NCBI GenBank assembly: GCA_027452065.1
Contig: DAIDHC010000130.1
Coordinates: 1-49,678 of the forward strand
From: Bryobacterales bacterium
GTDB lineage: Bacteria; Acidobacteriota; Terriglobia; Bryobacterales; Bryobacteraceae
Length of the DNA: 49,678 nt
Direction: 5' to 3'
Shown: in pieces, positions 16,838 through 24,007 of the stretch
Numbering within the stretch: position 1 is the first letter of the stretch
Layout: each line of letters opens with the position of its first letter
Notes under the pieces: generated by a model
What the model was told of the DNA's origin: nothing
Database searches by the model: none
What the model saw: the letters and a program-made list of their open reading frames with translations, nothing else
Translations under genes and position numbers: made by a program

Positions 16838-17220
16838 AGCGCCTCCAGTTCCCCGTCGCCGCTTACGTGGCATTGGTTTTTCTGAGCGGGGTTCTTGTCG
16901 GCGCGTTCGGCTTGCGCCTCTACATGGTCAGGTCCGTCAAGGCCTCCGTCGCCGCACGCCAGCCGACGGCCGAAGAGTTCCGCCGCCAATACCTGAACGA
17001 GATGCAAACCCGGCTCGGCCTCAGCGGCGATCAGGTCGGCAAAATCAACTCGGTGCTTGACAACACCAAAGTCTGCTTCCACCGTATCCACCAGAAGATC
17101 GAGCCCGAGATCAAGGCCTTGAAGGAGCAGCAGGTCGCCGAGATCCGCGCCATCTTGACCCCTGCCCAGCAACCGAAGTACGACCAATGGCGCGCCGAGC
17201 GGGAACGGCAAGGCAAGTAA
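16834..17220 (+). CDS. Spy/CpxP/heavy-metal-sensor-like periplasmic protein
   Basis: The 128-residue protein starts with an N-terminal membrane anchor or uncleaved signal (5-28). A helical domain follows: EEFRRQYLNEMQTRLGLSGDQVGKINSVLD, then EPEIKALKEQQVAEIRAILTPAQQPKYDQW. The paired 'L-[ST]-x-x-Q' style elements are characteristic of the LTXXQ/Spy/CpxP fold, which binds unfolded proteins or metals outside the cytoplasm. The start ATG overlaps the preceding gene by 4 bp. In CpxP and CnrX/ZraP systems such proteins tune an envelope response, so this one may be the sensor or output of the neighbouring sigma factor. Its single Cys and two nearby His could bind metal. Confidence 0.75.
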   Translation: MKRLQFPVAAYVALVFLSGVLVGAFGLRLYMVRSVKASVAARQPTAEEFRRQYLNEMQTRLGLSGDQVGKINSVLDNTKVCFHRIHQKIEPEIKALKEQQVAEIRAILTPAQQPKYDQWRAERERQGK

Positions 17221-17268
17221 GGCCGCCGAACCGTCTCGCGCCCCCTGCCGCGCAGCCGAGATGCCGGC

Positions 17269-17520
17269 TTAGTTTACCGAGGCAGGCTTTCGGGCCGCCT
17301 TCTGGTTCTGCAATTCCTTCGACTTCAGAACTTTCTTCTGGAACCGGTCAACGCGCCCTTCCGTGTCCACCAACTTCTGGCGGCCAGTGAAGAACGGATG
17401 GCAGTTTGAACAGATTTCCACTCTCAGATCGCCCTTGTGCGTCGAGCGGGTCTTGAACGTGTTCCCGCAGGCGCACACCACGTTCACTTCCTCATAAGCA
17501 GGATGAATGCCGGCTTTCAT
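17269..17520 (-). CDS. rpmE: 50S ribosomal protein L31
   Basis: The 83-residue protein begins [19 protein letters not shown]. It carries the zinc-ribbon cysteines CxCG...[10 protein letters not shown] and the conserved [19 protein letters not shown] segment of long-form (zinc) L31. It belongs to the large ribosomal subunit central protuberance and bridges to the 30S head. ATG at 17520 was chosen over longer frames because L31 proteins start exactly here and AAAGGA lies about 8 nt upstream. A C-terminal Lys/Ala extension of about 12 residues is longer than in E. coli. It is convergent with the Spy-like gene and downstream of a terminated small RNA unit. Confidence 0.95.
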   Translation of the reverse strand: MKAGIHPAYEEVNVVCACGNTFKTRSTHKGDLRVEICSNCHPFFTGRQKLVDTEGRVDRFQKKVLKSKELQNQKAARKPASVN

Positions 17521-17585
17521 GCTGAATCCTTTCCCTTTGGGTGAAACTTCCAGCATACCACGCACTTGTCATAGGCCCGAAAATG

Positions 17586-17620
17586 AAACCCCGCGTGCCG
17601 GAATGCGGCACGCGGGGTTT
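17586..17620 (-). terminator. Perfect 15-bp hairpin ending the small RNA unit
   Basis: AAACCCCGCGTGCCG (17586-17600) and its exact complement (17606-17620) enclose the 5-nt loop GAATG. On the minus strand the stem ends in GGGGTTT followed by CATTTT, a reasonable intrinsic terminator. It would insulate rpmE from the upstream promoter or attenuate read-through into it. Confidence 0.75.
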
Positions 17621-17726
17621 GTTCGCCGTAGGACGGCGGGTTTCCTCACTTCGCGCGGTAGGCAGCCGATCCACAGGAGCGGCGGCCTCGCCACTGAACG
17701 AAGCCTGAACGTCAGGAGCGGTCGGA

Positions 17727-17786
17727 CTAAGAGTCGGCCACCTCGCGCGTGGACAACAGGAAGGAACAACTACTACCAGTACTCAT
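17727..17786 (-). CDS. 19-residue peptide ORF inside the small RNA
   Basis: ATG at 17786 opens a 19-codon frame reading MSTGSSCSFLLSTREVADS and ending with TAG. It is preceded by an exceptionally long Shine-Dalgarno (GAGAAAGGAGGTGG), although the 13-nt gap after GGAGG is longer than usual. The peptide has a Ser/Cys-rich start and a small hydrophobic patch. There is no run of one amino acid as in classical attenuator leaders. It may be a leader peptide, a precursor peptide or a byproduct of the RNA's other function. I do not recognise a family. Confidence 0.4.
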   Translation of the reverse strand: MSTGSSCSFLLSTREVADS

Positions 17787-17822
17787 TTAGACTGGACCAC
17801 CTCCTTTCTCAGTGATGCCACC

Positions 17823-17851
17823 ATAATAAGGCGACTTGGCCGCGATGTCAA
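17823..17851 (-). promoter_or_regulatory. Consensus sigma-70 promoter of the small RNA
   Basis: On the minus strand TTGACA (17851-17846) is followed by exactly 17 bp and then TATTAT (17828-17823). This is the closest match to the housekeeping promoter consensus that I saw in the window. It points away from the MFS gene at 17914 and predicts a start near 17816. Confidence 0.8.
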
Positions 17852-17913
17852 ACTCTGTTCGCGTTACCATCCGAGCCCGCCCGCAGGCCGCACTCGAGCG
17901 GTAGAATACCTGA

Positions 17914-19140
17914 GTGAGCGCCGCGCAGCCCGCCCCCGTCGTATCGACTGTTGAGCCTGTCGGCACCCCCCGCGGCGTGCGCCGCGCCCTGTCCGGCTTC
18001 TTTCTCTCCGGCGTTCTTATGTCCTTCCTGGGCGCCGTTCTTCCCGCCTGGCAGGCTCACCTGACCCAGGACTTCACGGACGTCGGTAAGTACTTTCTCG
18101 CTCTCGGCCTGGGCATCTTTTCCGGGCTCCGCCTCGCGCGCAGGCTGCTTCCCGGGCGCGGCGTCACGTTCTGTCTTGTTTCCGCCTCCGCCCTGGCTTC
18201 AGCCGCGTTTCTCTTCCTCGCGTTCATGGCCCCGCCCGCCCTCGAGATCTGGCGTCTCGCCGGCATCCTGGCCACCGGCGTCAGCGCCGCTGTGCTCAAT
18301 TCCGCCCTGTTTCACGCTCTGGCGCCGCTCTATGAGCGCGACCGCGCCGCCACCCTCAATCTCGCCGCCGCCATGTTCGGCCTCGGCTGCCTGGTAACTG
18401 CGCTCCTGGTGGCCCAAACATTTTATGCTCTTCGCGTCTTTGGCATTCTTCTCCTGCTCGCCGCCCTGCCCCTGGTCTTTGTCTGGCTTTACGCCCGTGT
18501 AAAATATCCTGCCGCCCAACTCGCTGCCCCGCCCCGCCGCCAGACTCTTCGCGACTTCCAGACTCCGCTCGCGCTGCTCCTCAGCCTCCTCCTGTTTTTC
18601 CAGTTCGGCAGCGAGTGGTCCATAGCCGGCTGGCTTCCCCTGTTCCTCATCCGCCGTCTGGGCTCCAGTCCGGCCACGGCCATCCTCCTGCTGGCCGGCT
18701 ACTGGACAACCTTGTTCGGCGGCCGCATTGCCGCCCAAGCCATCATGTCTCGTGCCACCCATGCCCGCCTTCTCCTCGGCTCGGTCCTGGTCGAACTCCT
18801 CGGCTACCTGCTGCTATGTGCCACCAACAACCTCTTCGGAGCCTCGGTCGGCATCCTGTGTCTTTCGGCCGGCTACTCGGTCACTTATCCCCTGGTCGTT
18901 GAAAAAATCGGCCCTCGCTTCCCCCACTATCACCCCGTGTTTTTCCACGGCCTCTTTTCCGTCGCCTTCACCGCGGCCTTACTTGCTCCCTGGCTGCTCG
19001 GTTATCTTGCCCAAGCCTGGGGAATCGTATCGGTTATGCTTCTTCCCCTGGCGGGAACGCTCGCCGTCTTCGCTCTGATCCTCCTCATCCTTCTCGAAAG
19101 CTACCTGTCCGGCTGGCGCAGCCACTCCCGCCCCGCCTGA
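17914..19140 (+). CDS. Major facilitator superfamily transporter
   Basis: The 408-residue protein has a soluble N-terminus of about 25 residues and then twelve hydrophobic helices with a short central loop (after KYPAAQ...RRQTLRDF), the 6+6 layout of the MFS. The first helix pair contains FLGAVLPAWQAHL and a later GLRLARRLLPGR loop that is a loose version of MFS motif A. The start is GTG at 17914; no close ATG exists. Substrate cannot be inferred; some proteins of this shape are sugar or drug carriers. It is divergent from the small RNA unit and followed by the FmdB gene 103 bp downstream. Confidence 0.78.
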   Translation: MSAAQPAPVVSTVEPVGTPRGVRRALSGFFLSGVLMSFLGAVLPAWQAHLTQDFTDVGKYFLALGLGIFSGLRLARRLLPGRGVTFCLVSASALASAAFLFLAFMAPPALEIWRLAGILATGVSAAVLNSALFHALAPLYERDRAATLNLAAAMFGLGCLVTALLVAQTFYALRVFGILLLLAALPLVFVWLYARVKYPAAQLAAPPRRQTLRDFQTPLALLLSLLLFFQFGSEWSIAGWLPLFLIRRLGSSPATAILLLAGYWTTLFGGRIAAQAIMSRATHARLLLGSVLVELLGYLLLCATNNLFGASVGILCLSAGYSVTYPLVVEKIGPRFPHYHPVFFHGLFSVAFTAALLAPWLLGYLAQAWGIVSVMLLPLAGTLAVFALILLILLESYLSGWRSHSRPA

Positions 19141-19176
19141 GCCCGCGGTGGGACTTCCGTCCACGCTTCCCCCTGC

Positions 19177-19206
19177 TTGGGCGCGCCAGCGGCTCCCTGC
19201 TAAAAT
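19177..19206 (+). promoter_or_regulatory. Probable sigma-70 promoter of the FmdB-family gene
   Basis: TTGGGC (19177-19182) and TAAAAT (19201-19206) are separated by 18 bp. A start near 19213 would give a leader of about 30 nt containing the GGGAG ribosome binding site at 19230-19234. Confidence 0.45.
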
Positions 19207-19243
19207 GGAAGCGGGATCGGACTCATTCAGGGAGAAATCAACC

Positions 19244-19465
19244 GTGCCTATTTACGAATACCTTTGCCAGGACTGTGGAAACAAGTTCGAAAAGCTGGTG
19301 CGCCGCAGTGAAGACGCCGTGGCCTGCCCCTCGTGCGGTAAGAACCATCTCAAAACCGAGTTGAGCACCTTCGCCGCCCACGCCAACGGATCGCCTTCCC
19401 GGTCCGAGATGCCGGCCTGCCCGGGCGGCATGTGTCGCACACCCAATCTCTGCGGCCGCAACTAG
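19244..19465 (+). CDS. FmdB-family zinc ribbon regulatory protein
   Basis: The 73-residue protein starts MPIYEYLCQDCGNKFE, the standard opening of the FmdB/CxxC_CXXC_SSSS family. It continues with a second knuckle CPSCGKNHLKTELSTF. The four cysteines should hold one zinc. The C-terminal tail has three additional cysteines (ACPGGMC...LCGRN), common in this family. The start is GTG at 19244 with GGGAG 9 nt upstream; longer frames would add unrelated residues. Function of these proteins is poorly known; FmdB was proposed as a regulator of formamide/amide metabolism. It is convergent with the ACT protein gene after 13 bp. Confidence 0.88.
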   Translation: MPIYEYLCQDCGNKFEKLVRRSEDAVACPSCGKNHLKTELSTFAAHANGSPSRSEMPACPGGMCRTPNLCGRN

Positions 19466-19478
19466 CTGCGCCGGCCGC

Positions 19479-20144
19479 TCAGAACACCCGCCGCTTCAGC
19501 CGCTCCAGCGTGAACTTCGCCGTCTCCGCCACGGCCATCACTGTCATCACTCCAGCCTGCACCGGGTCGGTGACCACCAGGTCGGCAGCCTCGGGTACGC
19601 TTCCGGCCATATTCAGGCTCACCACCAGCAATCCCTGAGCGCGCACCTCCCGGACCGCTCTTTCAATTTCTCCGCCCATCAGCGACCCGGCCAGCACCAG
19701 CGCTCGTGCCCGGGGCAGCCGCCCAACAGCACGAACCGCCGCCGCTAACGGCTGTTCGCCCACCAGCGGAATCGTGTCCACCGATATGTGCTCTCCCCGG
19801 ATGTTATGCCTGTCCGCCTCCGAAATCGCCCCGATCGCCACCTGGCCGACCTGCGCCCCGCCGCCCACAATGATGATCCGTTTGCCGTAAATCTTGTCCA
19901 GCGTATCCACCTGTTTCAACTGGCGAACAATCGGCAACTGCGTCAAGTCCTCCACCAAATCCGCCGCCACACCCTTTGCAAGCCGGATCTCGAAATAGAT
20001 CCTCGCCTCGGTCGCCCCGTCCTCGATGATCTCCACCGACGCGATGTCGCCCGCGTGGCGCGCAATCACCCCCGTAAGCTGGTGCAGCACGCCGGGACCG
20101 GACTCGGTCACCAGTTCCAGGCCGGTCAGATCTCTGTTCTCCAT
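19479..20144 (-). CDS. ACT-domain protein with a C-terminal Rossmann-like domain
   Basis: The 221-residue protein begins with an ACT-like domain (about 5-80): LELVTESGPGVLHQLTGVIARHAGDIASVEI, the Gly-loop that binds amino acids in ACT regulators. The second half (from KRIIIVGGGAQVGQVA at about 90) resembles a nucleotide-binding or SIS-like fold with GEQPLAAAVRAVGRLPRARALVLAGSLMGG. It recalls DUF5612-type ACT proteins, but this is from memory. ATG at 20144 lies 14 bp after the stop of the upstream TIM-barrel gene; upstream extension has no similarity. As the last gene of the operon with Gfo/Idh/MocA and TIM-barrel enzymes it may be a ligand-responsive regulator. Function unproven. Confidence 0.62.
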   Translation of the reverse strand: MENRDLTGLELVTESGPGVLHQLTGVIARHAGDIASVEIIEDGATEARIYFEIRLAKGVAADLVEDLTQLPIVRQLKQVDTLDKIYGKRIIIVGGGAQVGQVAIGAISEADRHNIRGEHISVDTIPLVGEQPLAAAVRAVGRLPRARALVLAGSLMGGEIERAVREVRAQGLLVVSLNMAGSVPEAADLVVTDPVQAGVMTVMAVAETAKFTLERLKRRVF

Positions 20145-20158
20145 GTTCTGACGCTGCC

Positions 20159-21052
20159 TCAGGCGACCGTCAGAGGCAACAGACCCCGCACAAACGCCAG
20201 GCTCGAATCGACCAATTCCCACGAGCCGGCCCAGAAGCAAAGGTCGACACACCACCAGTCGATTCCCGGAACCGCCAGCAGTTGCGGAGTCAGCGCGCCG
20301 AAATCGATGAAACCCTCGCCGAACGGCCGGTGCGTGCTGGTTTCGTCATGATGCAGCGTGCCGTCGGAGTCGATCAGGTGGATCGCCCCGATCCGTCCGT
20401 TCAGCTTCTCCAGAAACTCGCTCACCCCCCCGGGCAGGGTCTCAGCGGCCCCCCGCTGCCGGGCCCCCACCACCGCGCACATGTAGGCGTGGCAGACGTC
20501 GAACATCACCTGGAAGTTTGCATGCGCCACCCGCTCGTGCAGCGCCACCACCTCCGATGGCTTGTTGAATACGAAACCCGGCTCAAACTCCCACACCAGG
20601 CGTATCCCGGCCTCAGCGGCCCGAGATGCCGCCGAATTCCAGATTCCGGCCAGCCGTCCGAATGCCGATTCGTAATCATCGGCCGGGACCGCGTCCGGCG
20701 CGGCGATCGAGTCCACACGGATCGTCGGTATTCCCACCTCGGCGCAAAGCTCCAGGTTGCGATCAAACAGATCCAGGTATTTGCGTTCGTTCCCCTTCAC
20801 CACCGGATTCGCCGCCGTCAGGTCCGCCGCATAACCGGAGACGCCCAGCTTCAGCCCTTCCAGAAATCGCTTCAGCCCCGCCCGCGACGCCGCCGAGGGA
20901 TAGGCATCAAGCGTCACATGCGGAGGGAACCCGCAGATCTCGATTCCGTCATAGCCCGCTTCGGCGAGCCGCCGTGCTGTCCGCTCGAACGGCACCGGAT
21001 TGTCCGCGTACGGTCCAAAGGCGAATGCCCAGCTTCCCAGCGAGATTTTCAT
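20159..21052 (-). CDS. Sugar phosphate isomerase/epimerase-like TIM-barrel protein
   Basis: The 297-residue protein of the AP endonuclease family 2/xylose isomerase-like TIM barrel starts MKISLGSWAFAFGPYADNPVPFE. It contains LAEAGYDGIEICGFPPH, a GIRLVWEFEPGF strand, MFDVCHAYM and IGAIHLIDSDG, where acidic and His residues can bind a metal. ATG at 21052 overlaps the TGA of the upstream dehydrogenase gene by 4 bp. Such enzymes isomerise or epimerise sugars or inositols; the pairing with a Gfo/Idh/MocA dehydrogenase suggests a short sugar or inositol conversion. Substrate unknown. Confidence 0.82.
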   Translation of the reverse strand: MKISLGSWAFAFGPYADNPVPFERTARRLAEAGYDGIEICGFPPHVTLDAYPSAASRAGLKRFLEGLKLGVSGYAADLTAANPVVKGNERKYLDLFDRNLELCAEVGIPTIRVDSIAAPDAVPADDYESAFGRLAGIWNSAASRAAEAGIRLVWEFEPGFVFNKPSEVVALHERVAHANFQVMFDVCHAYMCAVVGARQRGAAETLPGGVSEFLEKLNGRIGAIHLIDSDGTLHHDETSTHRPFGEGFIDFGALTPQLLAVPGIDWWCVDLCFWAGSWELVDSSLAFVRGLLPLTVA

Positions 21053-22197
21053 GCTTCCCGTTCTCCTGTGTTCAAATTCACGTCCACCCACTTTCCCGTA
21101 CCCGCCGATTCGAGCACCGCGTCCAGAACCCGCTGGCAACGGAGTCCATCGTCGAAGTCGGGTCGCATCGCTGTATCCCCATCGATCGCCGCCAGCAGGT
21201 CCGCGGCCTGGTTGGTGAATGTGTGCTCGTAGCCGATCGCGCATCCGGGCACCCACCAGTTCTTCATGTAGGGATGGCATTCCTCCCACACCGGGATTTC
21301 CCGCCAGCCCTGGACGTGCTTGGCCTCGCGCGAGTCGAAATACCAGAGTCGCGTCATGTCCTCGAGATTGAAATACAGACTGCCCAGCTCACCGTTGATC
21401 TCGAACGTGTTGCCGTTCTTTCGCCCGTTGGCGAACCGGGTCGCCTCGAAATGCCCCAGTGCGCCGCCGGAGTAGCGGCACAGAAAAACGCAGGCGTCTT
21501 CGATTTCCACCTTCGCCCGCCCTCCCTCGGGCCGCTCACGCTCGTTAATGAAAATCCGGCTTGCCGCCGACACCGAGGCCATGTCCTGGTCCATCAGAAA
21601 ATTCGACAGATCGACAATGTGGCTCAAGAGATCCCCGGTCACACCCGAGCCTGCCGTCTCCCTGTCCATCCGCCACAGAAGCGGCACCGAGGCGTCCAGA
21701 GTCCAGTCCTGGAGATAAAGCGCCCGGAAATGAAACACTTTTCCGATCCGTCCCTCGGCGATCAGTTGCCGCGCGAACGCCACCGCGGGCACCCGGCGGT
21801 AGTTGAACCATACCGTGTTCAGCCGCCCGCTTTTCCGGGCCGCCGCCGCCATCGCCTCCGCCTCGCGCCCGTCCCGAGCGAGCGGCTTCTCGCAGGCGAC
21901 GATCTTACCCGCCTCCAGCGCCGCCACCGCGATCTCCCGATGCGTATCGTTGGGCGAGCAGATGTCGACGATCGTTACGTCGGGGGCTTCGATCACCTTC
22001 CGCCAGTCCGTCACCGCCCGTTCCCACCCCCACCGCTCGGCCATCCGGGCCGTCTTCTCTCCGTCCCGCCCGCACACCACTTTCAGATCCGGCTTCAGCG
22101 GCGCATCGAAAAACGGCCCCACCTGGCGCCAGGCGTTGCTGTGCGCCTTGCCCATGAACTTGTAACCGATCATTCCGACGCCAATCCTGCCGCTCAT
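21049..22197 (-). CDS. Gfo/Idh/MocA family NAD(P)-dependent oxidoreductase
   Basis: The 382-residue protein has an N-terminal Rossmann fold (VGMIGYKFMGKAHSNAW at about 7-23) and the signature ACEKPLARD near 100, with the EKP lysine expected at the active site. A C-terminal beta-sheet dimerisation domain follows, with GVTGDLLSHIVDL carrying the conserved His/Asp pair. Family members oxidise sugar or inositol hydroxyls. It is the first gene of an operon with the TIM-barrel and ACT proteins (4-bp overlap). Upstream is a 116-bp gap to the flippase-like gene on the same strand. Confidence 0.9.
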   Translation of the reverse strand: MSGRIGVGMIGYKFMGKAHSNAWRQVGPFFDAPLKPDLKVVCGRDGEKTARMAERWGWERAVTDWRKVIEAPDVTIVDICSPNDTHREIAVAALEAGKIVACEKPLARDGREAEAMAAAARKSGRLNTVWFNYRRVPAVAFARQLIAEGRIGKVFHFRALYLQDWTLDASVPLLWRMDRETAGSGVTGDLLSHIVDLSNFLMDQDMASVSAASRIFINERERPEGGRAKVEIEDACVFLCRYSGGALGHFEATRFANGRKNGNTFEINGELGSLYFNLEDMTRLWYFDSREAKHVQGWREIPVWEECHPYMKNWWVPGCAIGYEHTFTNQAADLLAAIDGDTAMRPDFDDGLRCQRVLDAVLESAGTGKWVDVNLNTGEREA

Positions 22198-22313
22198 CTT
22201 CCACCTCGTGTGAACTCCGGCCCGCGCCGTGGCGCACCCTCACTCGTCTTCGTCTTCACGCGATTCTCGTTCCTCCGTTACCGCTCACTTCGGGGATTAT
22301 AGCGCCCGGCCAC

Positions 22314-23354
22314 TCAGCCGCGGCGGGCCGCCGGAAGATCTTCCGACGGCTGGCTCATCGTGTCCCGGGCTTCCTTCCGCAGTTCGTTCATCTTCAGACC
22401 CGTAATCGCCAGCGCCACGAAGCCGGTCACCAGCAGCGGCAATGTAATGACGCACCACAGCAGAATCGAGAACCGCTTTGCGAGCGCCCGAGGTACATGA
22501 TAGAGGAGCAGCGTCACCACCGTCAGCGCGTTGAAAGCCCCCAGGCTTCCCGGGGCCTGGGGAACCACCGCCCCCAAACGCAGAATCACCATCATCACGA
22601 ACGCCGCCGTCAAATCCAGTTCCGCCAGCGGACGGTACGCCCGGAACAGCGCATAGATCGGAATCACCTGCACCAGCAGAAATGGCAAGCTCGCGAAAAA
22701 CGCAAAGTACAGATATCGCGAATGTCCAATCAGGTGCAAGTCTTTGATGAGAATGTGAACCCAACTCAGCCACCGCGCCTTGAGCAGCGCGTCCAGCGTC
22801 TGCTCCTTCCAGTACATCGCCACCGCCAGGAACGCCGCGCACACAATCAGCACGAAACCCAGCGCGTAACCGCCGTCCACGACGAATCGCGGCATTCGCG
22901 GCGCCACCCGTATGCTCACAAACAGGCACCCGATCAGCCACACGCCATCGAAGATCCGCTCGATCAGCGCCGAGGCCAGCGTGACCGAAAGTGGCAGCCG
23001 GTTCCACCGCGCCTGCAGAAAGCAGCGGATCAACTCACCCGCTCTCAGCGGCAGCACTTCATTGGCGAACAGCCCTACGTAAATCGCTCGCAGCGTGTGG
23101 CCCAGCGACAGCGGTGCTACCGGCGCCAGCACGAAATTCCAGCGAACCGCCTGCGGAATGTACGCCACCACTCCGGCAACCGCGGAAACCGAAACCCAGC
23201 GCCAGTCCAGGTGCGCCACCTCCGTCCGCAACTCTCCCAGGTTCGCTCCATGGAGCACCCACACCAGGCACGCAATCGAGCAAACGTTTACGAGGATGAT
23301 AAGCAGCGTTTGCGGACGCCTGCTTCCCACGGCGGTGCCGCTCGTTGATGGCAT
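22314..23354 (-). CDS. Flippase-like membrane protein of the LPG synthase/AglD type (PF03706-like)
   Basis: The 346-residue polytopic protein has about eight hydrophobic segments. The family pattern is visible: LGELRTEVAHLDWRW in the first loop, VRWNFVLAP, GLFANEVLPLRAGELIRCF, and a late GLGAF-like segment (LGAVVPQAPGSLGAFNALTV). The same membrane domain occurs in lysylphosphatidylglycerol synthases and in AglD/UPF0104 proteins thought to move lipids or lipid-linked sugars. No aminoacyl-transfer domain is attached. ATG at 23354 is preferred to a TTG three codons earlier. The gene is monocistronic with a 129-bp gap to the next gene upstream. Confidence 0.8.
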   Translation of the reverse strand: MPSTSGTAVGSRRPQTLLIILVNVCSIACLVWVLHGANLGELRTEVAHLDWRWVSVSAVAGVVAYIPQAVRWNFVLAPVAPLSLGHTLRAIYVGLFANEVLPLRAGELIRCFLQARWNRLPLSVTLASALIERIFDGVWLIGCLFVSIRVAPRMPRFVVDGGYALGFVLIVCAAFLAVAMYWKEQTLDALLKARWLSWVHILIKDLHLIGHSRYLYFAFFASLPFLLVQVIPIYALFRAYRPLAELDLTAAFVMMVILRLGAVVPQAPGSLGAFNALTVVTLLLYHVPRALAKRFSILLWCVITLPLLVTGFVALAITGLKMNELRKEARDTMSQPSEDLPAARRG

Positions 23355-23483
23355 TCTTTCCAATCATCATGATATGCCAGCCCGCCGATACCCGACACGC
23401 CGCTCGCGCCCGTCGTCACGCGATCGACACGATCTCGCATCGCAGAGGCCAATCACGTGCGCCGTGGAAATCGCGTCCGCAGA

Positions 23484-23921
23484 CTAAAAACGAAATTCCT
23501 CGATCAGCCGCGAACCGCCGTTGAAATCGCTATACCGGATCCATTTCGGATGGACCACGATGTGAACGATCCCCGGCCATGACAGACGCTCCCGCCCGTC
23601 CGGAAATCGGGTAAAGTAAATCTCGCGATAGCGCTCCCGCGCATCCCCGTCCGGCTCTTCGGCCTCGCCTTCGTACTGTACCGTCACCTCGCCCGTCCAG
23701 CCCGCCACCAGCGAGACCTTAGTGTGGCCGGCGAGGTTGGCGTATTTCCGCGACGACTTCACCGTGTCGAAGATAACATCGAGTCCCGGCGTCACTGCGA
23801 ACGCCACCAGTGCCGTCTGTGGAACCAGCGACCGCGAAAGAGTCCCGAGAACCGCCAGGTCCTGCGCGTTCAGAAATTCGTAAACATCCAGCTTCGTCAC
23901 CCGTTGTTCCCCGTCTGGCAT
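23484..23921 (-). CDS. Pyridoxamine 5'-phosphate oxidase-like FMN-binding protein
   Basis: The 145-residue split-barrel protein: an N-terminal helix (LDVYEFLNAQDLAVLGTLS) leads into strands with ALVAFAVTPGLDVIFDTVKSSRKYANLAGHTKVSLVAGW. That is the order of the general-stress/PNPOx-like family (PF01243), where TVKSSRKYxN binds the flavin or F420 phosphate. The C-terminal VVHPKWIRYSDF strand closes the barrel. Length is too short for a true PdxH. The start is ATG at 23921, with a GTG directly before it as alternative. Divergent from the transglutaminase gene with an 86-bp gap. Substrate unknown. Confidence 0.8.
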   Translation of the reverse strand: MPDGEQRVTKLDVYEFLNAQDLAVLGTLSRSLVPQTALVAFAVTPGLDVIFDTVKSSRKYANLAGHTKVSLVAGWTGEVTVQYEGEAEEPDGDARERYREIYFTRFPDGRERLSWPGIVHIVVHPKWIRYSDFNGGSRLIEEFRF

Positions 23922-24007
23922 CACCCGGCCCAGGCCGGCAGCCCAAAATTGCCTCTATTATATTCCCGCCGCCTTCACGTCTTTCCGCCCCCACGAATCG
24001 CGCGACA

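Larger units (their letters stand above)
17583..17816 (-). ncRNA. Candidate small RNA/leader mRNA complementary to the 16S rRNA 3' tail
   Basis: A self-contained minus-strand transcription unit. A consensus promoter (17823-17851) predicts a start near 17816. The RNA would carry AGAAAGGAGGTGGTCC (17792-17807) almost at its 5' end, matching the complement of the general 16S 3' tail (GGAUCACCUCCUUUCU) at 15 of 16 positions, the exception being a G that can pair with U. A 19-codon ORF follows (17727-17786). Then come local hairpins CCTGA-CGT-TCAGG (about 17707-17719) and CGCCGT-CCT-ACGGCG (about 17623-17637), and a 15-bp hairpin at 17586-17620. I cannot place it in a known RNA family. It lies upstream of rpmE on the same strand. 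Confidence 0.6.
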
